Below, in pieces: positions 1 to 10,852 of a stretch of 64,000 nt of DNA. Numbering within the stretch: the first letter of the stretch is position 1; every line of letters begins with the position of its first letter. The notes under the pieces are model-generated. The model did no database searches. It saw only the letters and a list, made by a program, of their open reading frames with translations, and had not been told where the DNA came from. The stretch is from Klebsiella grimontii (lineage in GTDB: Bacteria; Pseudomonadota; Gammaproteobacteria; Enterobacterales; Enterobacteriaceae), in assembly GCF_900200035.1 (NCBI RefSeq), contig NZ_FZTC01000012.1, positions 1-64,000 of the forward strand, written 5' to 3'. Both the position numbers and the translations under genes were made by a program.

Positions 1-81
1 TTTAATTTCGCTTTTCTCTGCCGGTATTCATCGCTGAAGCCCGCTGACCCTGCGGCTTGCGTGCCGTTGTTCCGTGTCAGT

Positions 82-117
82 GGAGGCGCATTATAGGGAG
101 TAATTCTGAAGTGGCAA
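82..117 (-). promoter_or_regulatory. rRNA operon P1 promoter (rrnG-type)
   Basis: On the minus strand there is a -35 TTGCCA (112-117), a 16-bp spacer and a -10 TATAAT (90-95), followed by a GC-rich discriminator and the CACTGACACGGAACAACGG block typical of enterobacterial rrn P1. The start is predicted near 81. An AT-rich, T-tract stretch at 120-175 is positioned as an UP element. Transcription leaves the window at the left edge, so 1-81 is rRNA leader and the 16S gene lies outside. In E. coli the same place next to clpB is occupied by rrnG. Confidence 0.88.
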
Positions 118-200
118 GGGGAATTTTAAAAAAAAACCTCACCTGCTTAATTTTCGGCCAAAATATCGGCTGAGATTAAATTATTGCCTGGTTTTTAAAC

Positions 201-227
201 AAAAACGAGCCCAGGGGGCCCGTTTTT
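201..227 (-). terminator. clpB intrinsic terminator
   Basis: GC-rich hairpin with A-rich and T-rich flanks just after the clpB stop codon. The stem is AAAACG-GCCC with its complement, so it could act in both directions. Confidence 0.8.
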
Positions 228-240
228 GCTGTTTTGTGAT

Positions 241-2814
241 TTACTGCACTGCCACTATCCGGTCATTTTTCACGACCAGCTGCACTTCTTTACCTGGTAT
301 CAGCTCACCGGAAAGAATCTGCTGTGCCAGGGGGTTTTCGATCTGCTGCTGAATAGCACGTTTCAGAGGACGTGCGCCATAAACCGGATCGTACCCATTT
401 TCGCTCAGCAGCTTCAGCGCCTCATCAGAGAGGTGGACTTCGTAGCCGCGCTCCTCCAGTCGTTTATACAACCGCTGCAGCTGAATCTGCGCAATAGAAG
501 CAATGTGTTTTTCACCTAACGGGTGGAAGACAACCACTTCATCAATACGGTTGATAAACTCCGGGCGGAAGCTTTGACTAACCACACCCAGCACCAGATC
601 TTTCATGTGACTGTAATCCAGCGCACCAAAACGTTCCTGAATGAGATCCGAACCGAGGTTGGAGGTCATAATGACAACCGTATTGCGGAAGTCGACCGTT
701 CTCCCCTGCCCGTCAGTCAAACGTCCATCGTCCAGTACCTGCAGCAGAATGTTAAAGACATCCGGATGCGCTTTTTCCACTTCATCCAGCAGGATGACGG
801 AATAAGGACGACGGCGGACCGCCTCAGTGAGATAGCCACCTTCTTCATAACCGACGTATCCCGGAGGCGCCCCAACCAGACGTGAAACGGAATGTTTCTC
901 CATAAACTCTGACATGTCGATACGTACCATTGCATCGTCGCTGTCAAACATAAAGTTAGCCAGCGCTTTACAGAGTTCTGTTTTACCTACCCCAGTAGGA
1001 CCGAGGAACAGGAACGAGCCAATCGGACGGTTAGGATCGGATAACCCGGCACGACTACGGCGGATCGCATTCGATACCGCTTCAACCGCTTCGTTCTGAC
1101 CAATAACGCGGCTATGCAGCTCCTGCTCCATACGCAGCAGCTTCTCACGTTCGCCTTCGAGCATTCTCGCAACCGGAATCCCCGTCCAACGAGCCAACAC
1201 TTCCGCGATTTCCGCATCCGTGACTTTATTCCGCAGCAGGCGCATCGTCTTGCCTTCAGACTGCGTTGCCGCCGCCAGCTGTTTTTCCAGTTCCGGGATC
1301 TTGCCGTACTGCAGCTCGGACATCCGCGCCAGATCGCCGACGCGACGCGCCTGCTCAATCGCGATTTTAGCCTGTTCCAGCTCGGCCTTAATCGTCTGGG
1401 TGCCGGAGAGCGACGCTTTTTCAGCCTTCCACTCTTCTTCTAAGACTGAATATTGACGCTCTTTATCCGCCAGTTCCTCATTCAGCATATCCAACCGCTT
1501 AATGCTGGCTTCATCAGACTCTTTCTTCAGCGCCTGCTGTTCCAGCTTGAGCTGAATGATGCGTCGATCGAGTCTGTCCAGCTCTTCCGGTTTTGAGTCA
1601 ATCTGCATACGGATACTGGATGCAGCTTCATCGATCAGGTCAATAGCTTTGTCCGGCAGCTGTCGGTCAGCGATATAACGGTGGGACAGCGTAGCCGCCG
1701 CTACAATCGCCGGGTCAGTGATCTGCACGTGGTGGTGCAGTTCATAACGTTCTTTCAGACCACGCAAAATCGCAATGGTATCTTCAACCGTCGGTTCCGC
1801 AACGAACACTTTCTGGAAACGACGCTCCAGCGCGGCGTCTTTCTCAATGTACTGGCGATATTCATCCAGCGTCGTGGCGCCCACGCAGTGCAGCTCACCA
1901 CGCGCCAGCGCCGGTTTCAGCATATTCCCGGCGTCCATGGCACCGTCTGCTTTACCTGCGCCCACCATCGTGTGCAGCTCATCGATAAACAGGATGACGT
2001 TGCCTTCCTGCTTGGCGAGATCGTTTAGCACGCCTTTTAAGCGTTCTTCAAACTCACCGCGATACTTGGCACCCGCCACTAGCGCGCCCATATCGAGCGC
2101 CAGGACCCGACGCCCCTTCAATCCTTCCGGTACTTCACCATTGACGATCCGCTGCGCCAGTCCTTCAACAATGGCCGTTTTACCTACGCCGGGTTCACCA
2201 ATAAGCACCGGGTTATTTTTGGTACGACGCTGCAGAACCTGAATCGTTCGACGAATTTCTTCATCACGGCCAATCACCGGGTCAAGCTTACCCTGCTCGG
2301 CACGTTCGGTTAGATCGACGGTAAATTTTTTCAAAGCCTGACGTTGGTCTTCGGCTCCCTGATCGTTCACGCTTTCACCTCCGCGCATTTGTTCAATCGC
2401 CTGACTCACGTTAGCGGTTGTGGCTCCGGCGGATTTTAAAAGGTCGGTCAGCGTGCCGCGGGATTCAAGTACCGCCAGAACGAACAGTTCTGACGAAATA
2501 AAGTTGTCCTTTCTCTTTTGCGCCAGCTTGTCGCAAAGGTTAAGGATACGCACTAAATCCTGGGACGGTTGAACATCGCCACCGGTACCTTCCACCTGCG
2601 GCAATCGGCTCAACGCCTGTTCAATATTGGTGCGTAACTCTCCGGCGTTAATGCCAGCCGAAGTTAATAAAGGACGTACCGATCCCCCTTCCTGATTCAG
2701 CAAGGCGCTCATTAGATGAAGAGGTTCGATGAATTGGTTGTCGTGCCCAAGCGCAAGAGACTGGGCATCGGCAAGAGCAAGCTGGAATTTATTGGTAAGA
2801 CGATCCAGACGCAT
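241..2814 (-). CDS. clpB: ATP-dependent disaggregase ClpB
   Basis: ClpB is a hexameric AAA+ chaperone that, with DnaK and GrpE, pulls polypeptides out of aggregates in the cytoplasm. The 857-residue product has the full layout: N domain (about 1-145), first AAA+ module with Walker A GEPGVGKT, the long coiled-coil middle domain (about 410-530), and second AAA+ module with GPTGVGKT. It is nearly identical to E. coli ClpB. I start at the ATG at 2814 ([10 protein letters not shown]) because GGAGG lies just upstream; the longer reading adds only four residues and would place the start on top of the ribosome site. A sigma-32 promoter precedes it. Confidence 0.98.
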   Translation of the reverse strand: MRLDRLTNKFQLALADAQSLALGHDNQFIEPLHLMSALLNQEGGSVRPLLTSAGINAGELRTNIEQALSRLPQVEGTGGDVQPSQDLVRILNLCDKLAQKRKDNFISSELFVLAVLESRGTLTDLLKSAGATTANVSQAIEQMRGGESVNDQGAEDQRQALKKFTVDLTERAEQGKLDPVIGRDEEIRRTIQVLQRRTKNNPVLIGEPGVGKTAIVEGLAQRIVNGEVPEGLKGRRVLALDMGALVAGAKYRGEFEERLKGVLNDLAKQEGNVILFIDELHTMVGAGKADGAMDAGNMLKPALARGELHCVGATTLDEYRQYIEKDAALERRFQKVFVAEPTVEDTIAILRGLKERYELHHHVQITDPAIVAAATLSHRYIADRQLPDKAIDLIDEAASSIRMQIDSKPEELDRLDRRIIQLKLEQQALKKESDEASIKRLDMLNEELADKERQYSVLEEEWKAEKASLSGTQTIKAELEQAKIAIEQARRVGDLARMSELQYGKIPELEKQLAAATQSEGKTMRLLRNKVTDAEIAEVLARWTGIPVARMLEGEREKLLRMEQELHSRVIGQNEAVEAVSNAIRRSRAGLSDPNRPIGSFLFLGPTGVGKTELCKALANFMFDSDDAMVRIDMSEFMEKHSVSRLVGAPPGYVGYEEGGYLTEAVRRRPYSVILLDEVEKAHPDVFNILLQVLDDGRLTDGQGRTVDFRNTVVIMTSNLGSDLIQERFGALDYSHMKDLVLGVVSQSFRPEFINRIDEVVVFHPLGEKHIASIAQIQLQRLYKRLEERGYEVHLSDEALKLLSENGYDPVYGARPLKRAIQQQIENPLAQQILSGELIPGKEVQLVVKNDRIVAVQ

Positions 2815-2853
2815 AACTCCTCCCATAACAGGTCAAATTTGCTACTGGAGATT

Positions 2854-2882
2854 AAATGAGGTCATCCCTCAATTATTCAAGG
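2854..2882 (-). promoter_or_regulatory. sigma-32 heat-shock promoter of clpB
   Basis: On the minus strand CCTTGAA (2876-2882) is followed after 14 bp by CCTCATTT (2854-2861), a close match to the RpoH consensus and to the known E. coli clpB promoter. It lies about 40 bp before the clpB start, so clpB should be heat-inducible apart from pgeF-rluD. Confidence 0.88.
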
Positions 2883-2941
2883 TTAAAGACCTGAACTATG
2901 CAAAAATAAGTTTGCCTTCTGGATCGTCTTAGCTCGGCAGG

Positions 2942-3673
2942 TTATATCAGCCAGATGAAACTTGCCATACGACCCGTCGTCTTGTCGCGACGATAAGAGA
3001 AAAAATCATCTTTTTCGCTGAGGGTGCAGCGGTCGCCGCCAAAAATCTGCTCAACGCCAACGCCCGTCAGACGCTGACGAGCAAGCTGATAGATATCAGC
3101 AAAATACTTCTCACCCGCAGGGCGAAATGCGCGCTCCGCTTGAGCATCTTTTGTCACAAAGGCTTCGCGCACTTCCGGGCCGACCTCAAACGCATCCGGC
3201 CCGATGGCGGGGCCAAGCCAGGCCATAATGTTTTCCGGGCTATCGGCAAAACAGGCAACGGTTTCTTCCAGCACGCCTTCGCAAAGACCTCGCCAGCCGG
3301 CATGAGCAGCCGCAACTTCCGTACCCGCGCGGTTACAAAAAAGCACCGGCAGGCAATCTGCGGTCATTACCGCGCATACCGTACCCGGCACATTGCAGTA
3401 TGACGCATCCGCGCGCTTTGAAGCGTACGGCCCGCCGTCGAGTTTCAACACTGCCGTACCGTGAACCTGTTCCAGCCACACCGGGTATGACGGCAGACCG
3501 CCGGCGGCGAACATGCGCCGACGATTCTCTTCTACGTGCTGCAGATTGTCTCCGCAATGAGCGCCGAGGTTAAGTGAATCGTATGGCGATAAACTCACCC
3601 CGCCAACGCGCGTGGAACTACAGGCAGCCACGCCTTCCGGCATCGGCCATTGCGGTACAATCACTTTAGTCAT
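2942..3673 (-). CDS. pgeF: Peptidoglycan editing factor / purine nucleoside phosphorylase family (YfiH)
   Basis: The 243-residue protein has the E. coli YfiH length and belongs to the DUF152/multicopper-polyphenol oxidase fold family. Family members act on purine nucleosides, and E. coli PgeF keeps L-Ser out of the peptidoglycan stem peptide. The conserved metal-site pattern is visible: His in WLEQVHG, Cys in MTADCLPVLF and His in AAHAGWRG. Its ATG overlaps the rluD stop by four bases (ATGA), so translation is coupled to rluD. The RpoH promoter of clpB lies in the gap after its stop codon. Confidence 0.96.
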   Translation of the reverse strand: MTKVIVPQWPMPEGVAACSSTRVGGVSLSPYDSLNLGAHCGDNLQHVEENRRRMFAAGGLPSYPVWLEQVHGTAVLKLDGGPYASKRADASYCNVPGTVCAVMTADCLPVLFCNRAGTEVAAAHAGWRGLCEGVLEETVACFADSPENIMAWLGPAIGPDAFEVGPEVREAFVTKDAQAERAFRPAGEKYFADIYQLARQRLTGVGVEQIFGGDRCTLSEKDDFFSYRRDKTTGRMASFIWLI

Positions 3674-4650
3674 AACCAGTCGATATCGTCTTTATGAGTT
3701 TCAAAATCAGCGCGCATGGCATCGATCAAATCAACCATATCCTGCGGAATTGGCGCATGCCATTCCATCTCAATACCGCTGATCGGATGGTATAAGCGCA
3801 GCATCGTGGCGTGGAGAGCCTGGCGGTCGAACTTACGCAGAGCAGTGATGAACTCTTCCGACGCACCTTTAGGCGGACGCGGGCGTCCCCCATAAACCTG
3901 ATCGCCCACCAGCGGATGGGTGATGTGCGCCATGTGCACGCGAATCTGGTGCGTACGACCGGTCTCGAGGCGCAAACGCAAACGAGTATGAATGCGAAAA
4001 TGCTCCATGATCCGATAGTGCGTCACCGCCGGTTTCCCCATGGGATGTACCGCCATATGCGTACGCTTGGTCGGGTGACGGCTAATCGGTTCTTCAACCG
4101 TTCCGCCAGCCGTCATATGACCAATCGCCACCGCTTCATATTCACGGGTAATTTCACGCAGCTGCAGGGATTCCACCAGCCGGGTTTGCGCTGGGATAGT
4201 CTTTGCTACCACCATTAAACCGGTGGTGTCTTTATCAAGACGGTGCACGATCCCCGCCCGCGGCACGTCAGCAATGGCCGGATAGTAGTGCAACAGCGCA
4301 TTCAGCACAGTACCGTCAGGGTTGCCCGCGCCGGGGTGCACAACTAAATCGCGCGGTTTATTAATTACGAGGATGTCATCATCTTCATAAACGATATTGA
4401 GCGGAATATCCTGCGGTTGGAAACGGACTTCTTCTTCGATTTCAACATCGATAGCAATCGTCTCTCCCCCCAGCACTTTCTCTTTCGGCTTGTCGCTGAC
4501 GCAGCCGTTTACCAGCACTCTCTGGTCAAGGATCCATTCTTTTATGCGCGAACGCGAATAATCCGGGAACAATTCGGCCAAAGCCTGATCTAAGCGTTGT
4601 CCGAGTTGATTTTCGGACACCGTTGCGTTGAGTTGTACTCGTTGTGCCAT
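3670..4650 (-). CDS. rluD: 23S rRNA pseudouridine(1911/1915/1917) synthase
   Basis: RluD makes three pseudouridines in helix 69 of 23S rRNA and is needed for normal 50S assembly and termination. The 326-residue protein has an N-terminal S4 RNA-binding domain (about 18-80) and a RluA-family catalytic domain with the motif HRLDKDTTGL, whose Asp is the nucleophile. It is divergent from bamD, with about 130 bp between them, and is the first gene of a two-gene unit with pgeF. Confidence 0.97.
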   Translation of the reverse strand: MAQRVQLNATVSENQLGQRLDQALAELFPDYSRSRIKEWILDQRVLVNGCVSDKPKEKVLGGETIAIDVEIEEEVRFQPQDIPLNIVYEDDDILVINKPRDLVVHPGAGNPDGTVLNALLHYYPAIADVPRAGIVHRLDKDTTGLMVVAKTIPAQTRLVESLQLREITREYEAVAIGHMTAGGTVEEPISRHPTKRTHMAVHPMGKPAVTHYRIMEHFRIHTRLRLRLETGRTHQIRVHMAHITHPLVGDQVYGGRPRPPKGASEEFITALRKFDRQALHATMLRLYHPISGIEMEWHAPIPQDMVDLIDAMRADFETHKDDIDWL

Positions 4651-4782
4651 ATACAGCTTCTTCGTTTTAACGTTGGGTTTTACGGCTTTGCCGTTTAATA
4701 TAGTGTGCTATTGTAGCTGGTCTTAATCGGGAGCAGGAACAGAGATTCTCCCGCATAAACATTTTGAGGAAGTCAAAACGTC

Positions 4783-5520
4783 ATGACGCGCATGAAATAC
4801 CTGGTGGCAGCAGCCACACTGAGCCTGGCTTTGGTGGGTTGCTCTGGCTCAAAGGAGGAGGTGCCCGATAATCCGCCGAATGAGATCTACGCGACCGCTC
4901 AGCAAAAGCTGCAGGACGGTAACTGGAAACAGGCAATAACGCAACTGGAAGCGTTGGATAACCGTTATCCCTTTGGACCTTATTCCCAACAGGTACAGTT
5001 GGACCTGATTTATGCGTACTACAAAAACGCCGATCTACCGCTGGCTCAGGCCGCTATCGATCGCTTTGTGCGCCTGAACCCGACCCATCCTAACATTGAT
5101 TACGTTATTTATATGCGTGGTCTGACAAATATGGCGTTGGATGACAGTGCGCTGCAGGGCTTCTTCGGCGTCGACCGTTCTGACCGCGACCCGCAACACG
5201 CGCGCGATGCCTTTAACGACTTCTCCAAACTGGTTCGTGGCTATCCCAACAGCCAGTACTCTACTGACGCCTATAAACGTATGGTGTTCCTGAAGGATCG
5301 TCTGGCGAAGTACGAGCTGTCGGTAGTGGATTACTACACCGATCGTGGCGCATGGGTTGCGGTAGTTAACCGCGTAGACGGCATGCTGCGTAACTATCCG
5401 GATACGCAGGCCACCCGCGATGCGCTGCCGAAGATGGAAAACGCCTACCGTCAGATGCAGATGAACGCGCAGGCTGACAAGGTTGCGAAAATTATTGCGG
5501 CCAACAGCAAGAACACCTGA
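4783..5520 (+). CDS. bamD: Outer-membrane assembly lipoprotein BamD
   Basis: BamD is the essential lipoprotein of the BAM complex, which folds beta-barrel proteins into the outer membrane. The 245-residue product begins with a lipoprotein signal ending in LALVGC, so acylation is at the Cys, and continues with TPR-type helical repeats typical of the family. A GAGGAAG ribosome site precedes the ATG. Met4 is a possible alternative start. An intrinsic terminator follows directly, so it is probably transcribed alone, divergently from rluD. Confidence 0.97.
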   Translation: MTRMKYLVAAATLSLALVGCSGSKEEVPDNPPNEIYATAQQKLQDGNWKQAITQLEALDNRYPFGPYSQQVQLDLIYAYYKNADLPLAQAAIDRFVRLNPTHPNIDYVIYMRGLTNMALDDSALQGFFGVDRSDRDPQHARDAFNDFSKLVRGYPNSQYSTDAYKRMVFLKDRLAKYELSVVDYYTDRGAWVAVVNRVDGMLRNYPDTQATRDALPKMENAYRQMQMNAQADKVAKIIAANSKNT

Positions 5521-5536
5521 TAGTCCTTAGATAAGC

Positions 5537-5567
5537 AAAACGGCAGCCAAATGGCTGCCGTTTTTTT
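5537..5567 (+). terminator. bamD intrinsic terminator
   Basis: AAAACGGCAGCC and GGCTGCCGTTTT form a long stem with a short loop, followed by a run of T. It is 17 bp past the bamD stop. Confidence 0.92.
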
Positions 5568-5711
5568 ATTCGTTAAATAGCTCAGCTGAAGCGGTTTAGC
5601 GCCGAGTTAACTCATCAAATATGGCTCTCTTTCTTCCTTTCCACAAGTAAAATCTCACCTGTTCCTGTCCTGTCTCACAAAACAGATTTGTTGACAAAAA
5701 GTGACAATAAA

Positions 5712-6127
<416 letters not shown>

Positions 6128-6152
6128 TCCTTAACTTAAGCTTGTGTCATGC

Positions 6153-6176
6153 CACGCGCCTCCGGGCGCGTTTTTT
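6153..6176 (+). terminator. raiA intrinsic terminator
   Basis: Hairpin ACGCGCC / GGCGCGT with a four-base loop followed by six T, 25 bp after the raiA stop. Confidence 0.9.
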
Positions 6177-6177
6177 A

Positions 6178-6207
6178 TTGACAGAGTGAAAACAGTACAG
6201 GTACTGT
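6178..6207 (+). promoter_or_regulatory. pheLA promoter
   Basis: A perfect -35 TTGACA (6178-6183) is followed after 18 bp by TACTGT (6202-6207) as a weak -10. It matches the position and sequence style of the E. coli pheL promoter, about 30 bp before the leader-peptide ATG. Confidence 0.7.
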
Positions 6208-6234
6208 AATCCCCACTAACTCAAGGAATTCATC

Positions 6235-6282
6235 ATGCAACCGAACCTGTTCTTCTTCGCATTCTTTTTTACCTTCCCCTGA
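6235..6282 (+). CDS. pheL: pheA attenuation leader peptide PheL
   Basis: A 15-residue peptide, MQPNLFFFAFFFTFP, contains seven Phe codons. It is preceded by AAGGAATTC and followed by the attenuator. Ribosome stalling at the Phe codons when charged tRNA-Phe is scarce lets transcription continue into pheA. The N-terminus differs from E. coli (MKHIPFFF) but Phe count and length are kept. Confidence 0.95.
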   Translation: MQPNLFFFAFFFTFP

Positions 6283-6356
6283 ATGGGAGGCAATTCGTCG
6301 TGTGATAAAGAATGCGAAGACGAACAACAAGGCCTCCCAAACGGGAGGCCTTTTTT
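6255..6356 (+). promoter_or_regulatory. pheA transcription attenuator
   Basis: CTTCGCATTCT (6255-6265, inside pheL) pairs with AGAATGCGAAG (6309-6319) as the protector or pause hairpin. GGGAGGC at 6285-6291 can pair with GCCTCCC at 6332-6338 as the antiterminator. AAGGCCTCCC and GGGAGGCCTT (6329-6354) followed by T residues form the terminator. All segments needed for Phe-dependent attenuation are therefore present. Confidence 0.92.
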
Positions 6357-6388
6357 ATTGATAATCAATAACAAGAAAGGCAACACAT

Positions 6389-7549
6389 ATGACCGAGGAA
6401 AACCCATTACTGGCGCTACGCGATAAGATCAGCGCTCTGGATGAGAAGCTGCTGGCGCTGCTGGCGGAACGCCGCGGCCTGGCCGTAGAGGTAGGAAAAG
6501 CCAAGCTGGCATCGCATCGCCCGGTGCGGGATATCGACCGCGAGCGGGACCTGCTGGAACGCCTGATGACGTTGGGAAAAAAACATCATCTCGATGCCCA
6601 CTACATCACGCGCCTGTTCCAGCTGATCATTGAAGACTCGGTCCTTACCCAACAAACGCTACTGCAGCAGCACCTCAATAAAATCAATCCGCACTCCGCC
6701 CGCGTGGCGTTTCTCGGACCGAAAGGTTCATATTCGCATCTTGCGGCCCGCCAGTATGCCGCCCGCCACTTTGAACAGTTTATCGAAAGCGGCTGTGCGA
6801 AATTCGCCGATATCTTTGAGCAAGTGGAGACGGGCCAGGCCGACTATGCCGTGGTCCCTATTGAAAATACCAGCTCCGGCGGCATCAATGATGTTTACGA
6901 TCTTCTGCAGCACACTACTTTATCTATCGTCGGCGAGCTGACTCTGCCTATCGATCACTGCGTGCTGGTTTCAACATCCACCGACGCGCAACAGATTACG
7001 ACGGTCTACAGCCATCCGCAGCCGTTCCAGCAGTGCAGCCAGTACCTCAGCCGCTATCCGCACTGGAATATTGAATATACCGATAGCACCTCCTCAGCGA
7101 TGGAAAAAGTCGCTCAGGCTAATTCGCCGACCGTGGCCGCCCTGGGCAGCGAAGCAGGCGGAGCGCTGCACGGTTTGCAGGTACTGGAACATTGTCAGGC
7201 TAACCAAACGCAAAATATCACCCGCTTCCTGGTTCTGGCGCGTAAAGCGGTGGAAGTCTCCGATCAGGTTCCCGCAAAAACCACGCTGTTGATGGCCACC
7301 GGCCAGCAAGCCGGGGCCCTGGTAGAAGCGCTGCTGGTGCTGCGAAACCATAACCTGATTATGACCAAGCTGGAGTCGCGTCCCATTCACGGTAATCCGT
7401 GGGAAGAGATGTTTTATCTGGATATCCAGGCCAACCTGGAATCACTGCCCATGCGTAAAGCCTTAAAAGAGCTGGCCGAGATAACCCGTTCCATGAAGGT
7501 GCTGGGCTGTTATGCCAGCGAAAACGTGGTACCGGTCGATCCGGTTTAA
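6389..7549 (+). CDS. pheA: Chorismate mutase / prephenate dehydratase (P-protein)
   Basis: PheA converts chorismate to prephenate and then to phenylpyruvate, the committed steps of phenylalanine synthesis. The 386-residue protein has an AroQ chorismate mutase domain (about 1-95), a prephenate dehydratase domain (about 105-285, with [16 protein letters not shown]) and a C-terminal ACT domain with the GALVEAL and [12 protein letters not shown] motifs used for Phe feedback. Expression is governed by the upstream attenuator. Its stop codon overlaps the stop region of the convergent SMP-30 gene. Confidence 0.98.
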   Translation: MTEENPLLALRDKISALDEKLLALLAERRGLAVEVGKAKLASHRPVRDIDRERDLLERLMTLGKKHHLDAHYITRLFQLIIEDSVLTQQTLLQQHLNKINPHSARVAFLGPKGSYSHLAARQYAARHFEQFIESGCAKFADIFEQVETGQADYAVVPIENTSSGGINDVYDLLQHTTLSIVGELTLPIDHCVLVSTSTDAQQITTVYSHPQPFQQCSQYLSRYPHWNIEYTDSTSSAMEKVAQANSPTVAALGSEAGGALHGLQVLEHCQANQTQNITRFLVLARKAVEVSDQVPAKTTLLMATGQQAGALVEALLVLRNHNLIMTKLESRPIHGNPWEEMFYLDIQANLESLPMRKALKELAEITRSMKVLGCYASENVVPVDPV

Positions 7550-8427
7550 CGCTCTATAAACGGCAATTTCTTCATCCCTGCCACGCTAACCGGCAGGGTG
7601 AAGATGGCCCCGGAAAGCGGATATTTCGCCACTTCCTCAGCATCCATATTCTCCCGCGTGGTGGTGATATAGAGCGTCTTCATATCCGTTCCGCCAAAAC
7701 AGACCATCGTCGGGCAACGCACCGGTAAACGATGCTCCTCCAGCTGCTCGCCCGTCGGTGAAAAGCGGGCAATACGCCAACCGTCAAACATCGCGCTCCA
7801 GTAGCAACCTTCAGCATCGATGGCCGCGCCATCAGGAATTCCCTCACCCGGATGAAAACGGCGAAAGACCTCGCGTTTCCCCGCCTCGCCCCGCTTATCG
7901 AGAGGTGTTCGATAGATAACGGCATTCGGCGTATCCGAGGTATACATCCAACGCTTGTCTTCGCTAAACGCCAGACCGTTAGCGCCGTGAATATCGCACT
8001 GGATAACCTGCGGGGAGAGATCGCTATCGATGCGCATCAAGAGCGCGCCGTTAAAATCGCCCGGCCCCCAGAAAGTTCCGGCATAAAAACGGCCGTCGCG
8101 ATCGGTTCCGCCATCATTAAAGCGTGCTAATTGCGGATTGCTGGGGTTATCGCAGACTTTTCGCTGCAGCAGGCCATGCGCATCCGTGAGCCAGATACCG
8201 CTACGTAAAGCGACGATAAAACCGCCCTTCGCGCGCAGGGCAAAACAACCGGGCTCCTCGGGAAACTGTAATACCTGATGTTCACCCGTCCGCACGTCGT
8301 AACGATGAATCTCGCACTCCATAATATCGGCCCAGTACAAGGCCTGTTCGGCTTCGCTCCAGGTCGGACACTCCGGTAAATGCCCGGTATAATCAAACAG
8401 CGGTTGTGGTTCAGCCATCGTTTTCAT
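7546..8427 (-). CDS. SMP-30/gluconolactonase/LRE family protein
   Basis: A 293-residue six-bladed beta-propeller of the SMP-30/luciferin-regenerating family; members are metal-dependent lactonases acting on sugar lactones. Likely metal ligands can be seen: Glu in LPECPTW, Asn in NGLAFSED and Asp in DGAAIDAEG. No signal peptide, so cytoplasmic. It lies between pheA and tyrA, where E. coli has no gene, and its stop overlaps that of pheA. Met4 (8418) is a possible alternative start with GGGA at better spacing. The true substrate cannot be told from the sequence. Confidence 0.85.
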   Translation of the reverse strand: MKTMAEPQPLFDYTGHLPECPTWSEAEQALYWADIMECEIHRYDVRTGEHQVLQFPEEPGCFALRAKGGFIVALRSGIWLTDAHGLLQRKVCDNPSNPQLARFNDGGTDRDGRFYAGTFWGPGDFNGALLMRIDSDLSPQVIQCDIHGANGLAFSEDKRWMYTSDTPNAVIYRTPLDKRGEAGKREVFRRFHPGEGIPDGAAIDAEGCYWSAMFDGWRIARFSPTGEQLEEHRLPVRCPTMVCFGGTDMKTLYITTTRENMDAEEVAKYPLSGAIFTLPVSVAGMKKLPFIER

Positions 8428-8434
8428 CCCTATA

Positions 8435-8466
8435 AAAAAGCCAGCGGGTCACCCCTCTGGCTTTAT
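8435..8466 (-). terminator. aroF-tyrA intrinsic terminator
   Basis: AAAGCCAG and CTGGCTTT form the stem around a loop of about 12 bases. On the minus strand it is followed by a T run, 20 bp after the tyrA stop. Confidence 0.85.
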
Positions 8467-8485
8467 TGTATACGCGTTTTACGCC

Positions 8486-9607
8486 TTACTGCCGATTATC
8501 ATTCGCCTGGCGCAGCAACGTCCGGCTTTCGCTCTGGAAGCGCTGGGCATAGTCCCCGAACCAGTGTTCAACCTTACGGAAGCTATCGATAAACGCCTGT
8601 TTATCCCCCTGCTCCAGCAGGCCGATAGCTTCACCGAAACGCTGGTAGTATCGCTTAATCAGCGCCAGGTTATTTTCCGAGGACATAATAATGTCAGCGT
8701 AGAGCTGCGGATCCTGGGCAAACAGTCGGCCAACCATCGCCAGCTCCAGACGATAAATTGGCGACGAGAGCGCTAAAAGTTGCTCAAGACGCACGTTCTC
8801 TTCGGCCAGATGCAGGCCATAAGCGAAGGTAGCAAAGTGGCGCAACGCCTGAATAAAGGCCATGTTCTGGTCGTGTTCGACGGCGCTGATACGATGCAAC
8901 CGAGCGCCCCAGACCTGAATTTGCTCAAGAAACCACTGGTAGGCCTCAGGCTGGCGGCCATCGCAATACACCACTACCTGCTTCGCCAGGCTGCCGCTAT
9001 CAGGACCAAACATAGGATGCAGACCCAATACCGGACCTTTATGCGCAGCCAGCATCGCCTGCAGCGGTTCCGCTTTCACCGAAGCCAAATCGACCAGGAT
9101 GCAGTCCGCCGGCAGCGGAGGCAGCTGAGCAATCGTCGCCGCCGTGATATGAATCGGCACGCTGACGATAACCATACCGGCATCGGCGACAATCTCGTCC
9201 GCCCGCGACCAGTCGTCTTTCTCCAGGATACGAACCTGATATCCGGAAAGCGTCAGCATTTTCTCAAACAGACGCCCCATTTGCCCGCCGCCGCCGACAA
9301 TAACGACCGGACGCAGGTTCGGATAAAGCGTTTTAAAACCTTTATCGTTTTCGCTGGAATAAGACTCACGCATGACGCGACGCAGGACATCTTCGATAAG
9401 ATCCGGCGGAACCCCAAGCGCAGCAGCCTCCTCACGGCGGGAGGCCAGCATCGCCGATTCACGCTCAGGGACGTAAATCGGCAGGCCATAATGGCTTTTA
9501 ACCTCTCCGACTTGCGCTACCAGCTCCAGGCGCTTCGCCAGCAGCTCCAGCAGCGCTTTATCGACTTCATCAATTTGATCGCGTAACGCGGTCAGTTCAG
9601 CAACCAT
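8486..9607 (-). CDS. tyrA: Chorismate mutase / prephenate dehydrogenase (T-protein)
   Basis: TyrA carries out the two tyrosine-branch steps from chorismate through prephenate to 4-hydroxyphenylpyruvate with NAD+. The 373-residue protein has an N-terminal AroQ chorismate mutase (about 1-90) and a dehydrogenase domain with the nucleotide-binding loop [10 protein letters not shown] near residue 103. LGLHPMFGP is a further family motif. It lies nine bases after aroF and forms the classical aroF-tyrA operon repressed by TyrR. Confidence 0.98.
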
Positions 9608-9616
9608 ACAATCCTC

Positions 9617-10687
9617 TTACGCCAGACGAGCCGCCAGATGGCCTCGCAGATCCTTATCAAGTTCGCGGAGCAGCGCATCGGTGGTTTCCCAACTAATGCA
9701 GGCATCGGTCACCGAGACGCCGTATTTCATATCGCAACGCGGCTGCTCAGAGGACTGATTACCTTCGTGGATATTGCTCTCAATCATCAGACCAATAATG
9801 GAACGGTTACCATCTTTGATCTGCGCGACCACGGATTCCGCAACCGCGGGCTGACGGCGGTAGTCTTTATTCGAATTCCCATGGCTGCAATCTACCATCA
9901 GGGAAGGCTTCAGTCCCGCCTGAGTCATCTCTTTTTCGCACTTCGCGACGTCTTCCGGGCCATAGTTTGGCGCTTTCCCACCGCGCAAAATGACGTGACC
10001 GTTCGGGTTGCCCTGGGTTTGCAGCAGGCACACCTGTCCAGCCTGGTTGATGCCGACGAAACGGTGCGGCATTGCGGCAGCGCGCATCGCGTTAATGGCG
10101 GTGGCAAGGCTACCGTCGGTGCCGTTTTTAAACCCAACCGGCATCGACAGGCCTGAAGCCATTTCGCGGTGAGTCTGGGATTCCGTCGTACGCGCGCCGA
10201 TAGCGGACCAGCTAAACAGATCGCCGAGGTACTGAGGACTATTTGGATCCAACGCTTCCGTCGCCAACGGTAGCCCCATATTGACCAGTTCAACCAGCAG
10301 ATGACGCGCAATCTTCAGGCCGCCTTCCACATCAAAAGAACCATCCATATGCGGATCGTTAATCAGCCCTTTCCAGCCAACGGTGGTACGGGGTTTTTCA
10401 AAATAGACGCGCATGACCAGATAGAGGCTATCGCTGACCTCTGCGGCAAGAGCTTTAAAACGACGAGCGTACTCAATGGCGGTTTCAGGATCGTGAATTG
10501 AGCAAGGACCACACACCACCAGCAAGCGCGGATCGCGACCGGCGATGATGTCAGAGATGGTCTGCCGAGAGTGCGCGATCTGCGCTTCCTGCTCAACGCT
10601 CAAAGGGAATTCAGCTTTTAACTGATCCGGAGTGATCAAAACCTGTTCATCGGTAATATGTACGTTGTTCAGCGCGTCTTTTTGCAT
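9617..10687 (-). CDS. aroF: Tyr-sensitive DAHP synthase
   Basis: AroF joins phosphoenolpyruvate and erythrose-4-phosphate to make DAHP, the first step of the shikimate pathway. The 356-residue length and sequence match E. coli AroF, with LLVVCGPCSIHDP, GARTTESQTHR and MVDCSHGNSNKD containing substrate and metal ligands. I use the ATG at 10687 (MQKDALNNVH), as in E. coli; the reading frame is open for 23 more codons without family similarity. TyrR boxes lie upstream. Confidence 0.97.
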   Translation of the reverse strand: MQKDALNNVHITDEQVLITPDQLKAEFPLSVEQEAQIAHSRQTISDIIAGRDPRLLVVCGPCSIHDPETAIEYARRFKALAAEVSDSLYLVMRVYFEKPRTTVGWKGLINDPHMDGSFDVEGGLKIARHLLVELVNMGLPLATEALDPNSPQYLGDLFSWSAIGARTTESQTHREMASGLSMPVGFKNGTDGSLATAINAMRAAAMPHRFVGINQAGQVCLLQTQGNPNGHVILRGGKAPNYGPEDVAKCEKEMTQAGLKPSLMVDCSHGNSNKDYRRQPAVAESVVAQIKDGNRSIIGLMIESNIHEGNQSSEQPRCDMKYGVSVTDACISWETTDALLRELDKDLRGHLAARLA

Positions 10688-10781
10688 GATTGCGATCCTG
10701 TATAGCTCGTTTGCGATAGTTATTGCCTCAGCGAGGATGACGTAACGATACCACACAAAGTAAAGATTTCAATCCATATTC

Positions 10782-10799
10782 CGTAAATTTTACTTTACA
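10782..10799 (-). promoter_or_regulatory. TyrR box near the aroF promoter
   Basis: Minus-strand TGTAAA-N6-TTTACG at 10782-10799 is a near-perfect TyrR box (consensus TGTAAA-N6-TTTACA). A weaker degenerate copy seems to overlap 10753-10770, next to a TTGAAA that may be the aroF -35 element. Confidence 0.82.
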
Positions 10800-10834
10800 C
10801 GTGGAAATTAAATCGCGCTAAACTCCCTTTTTAT

Positions 10835-10852
10835 TGTACATTATTATTTACA
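10835..10852 (-). promoter_or_regulatory. Second upstream TyrR box of aroF
   Basis: TGTACA-N6-TTTACA differs from the TyrR consensus at one position. It lies 35 bp farther upstream than the first box, in the arrangement known for E. coli aroF, where several boxes act together. Confidence 0.75.

Noticed and set aside
8780-9586. 268-aa frame on the plus strand
   Set aside because: Antisense to tyrA, Arg/His-rich shadow.
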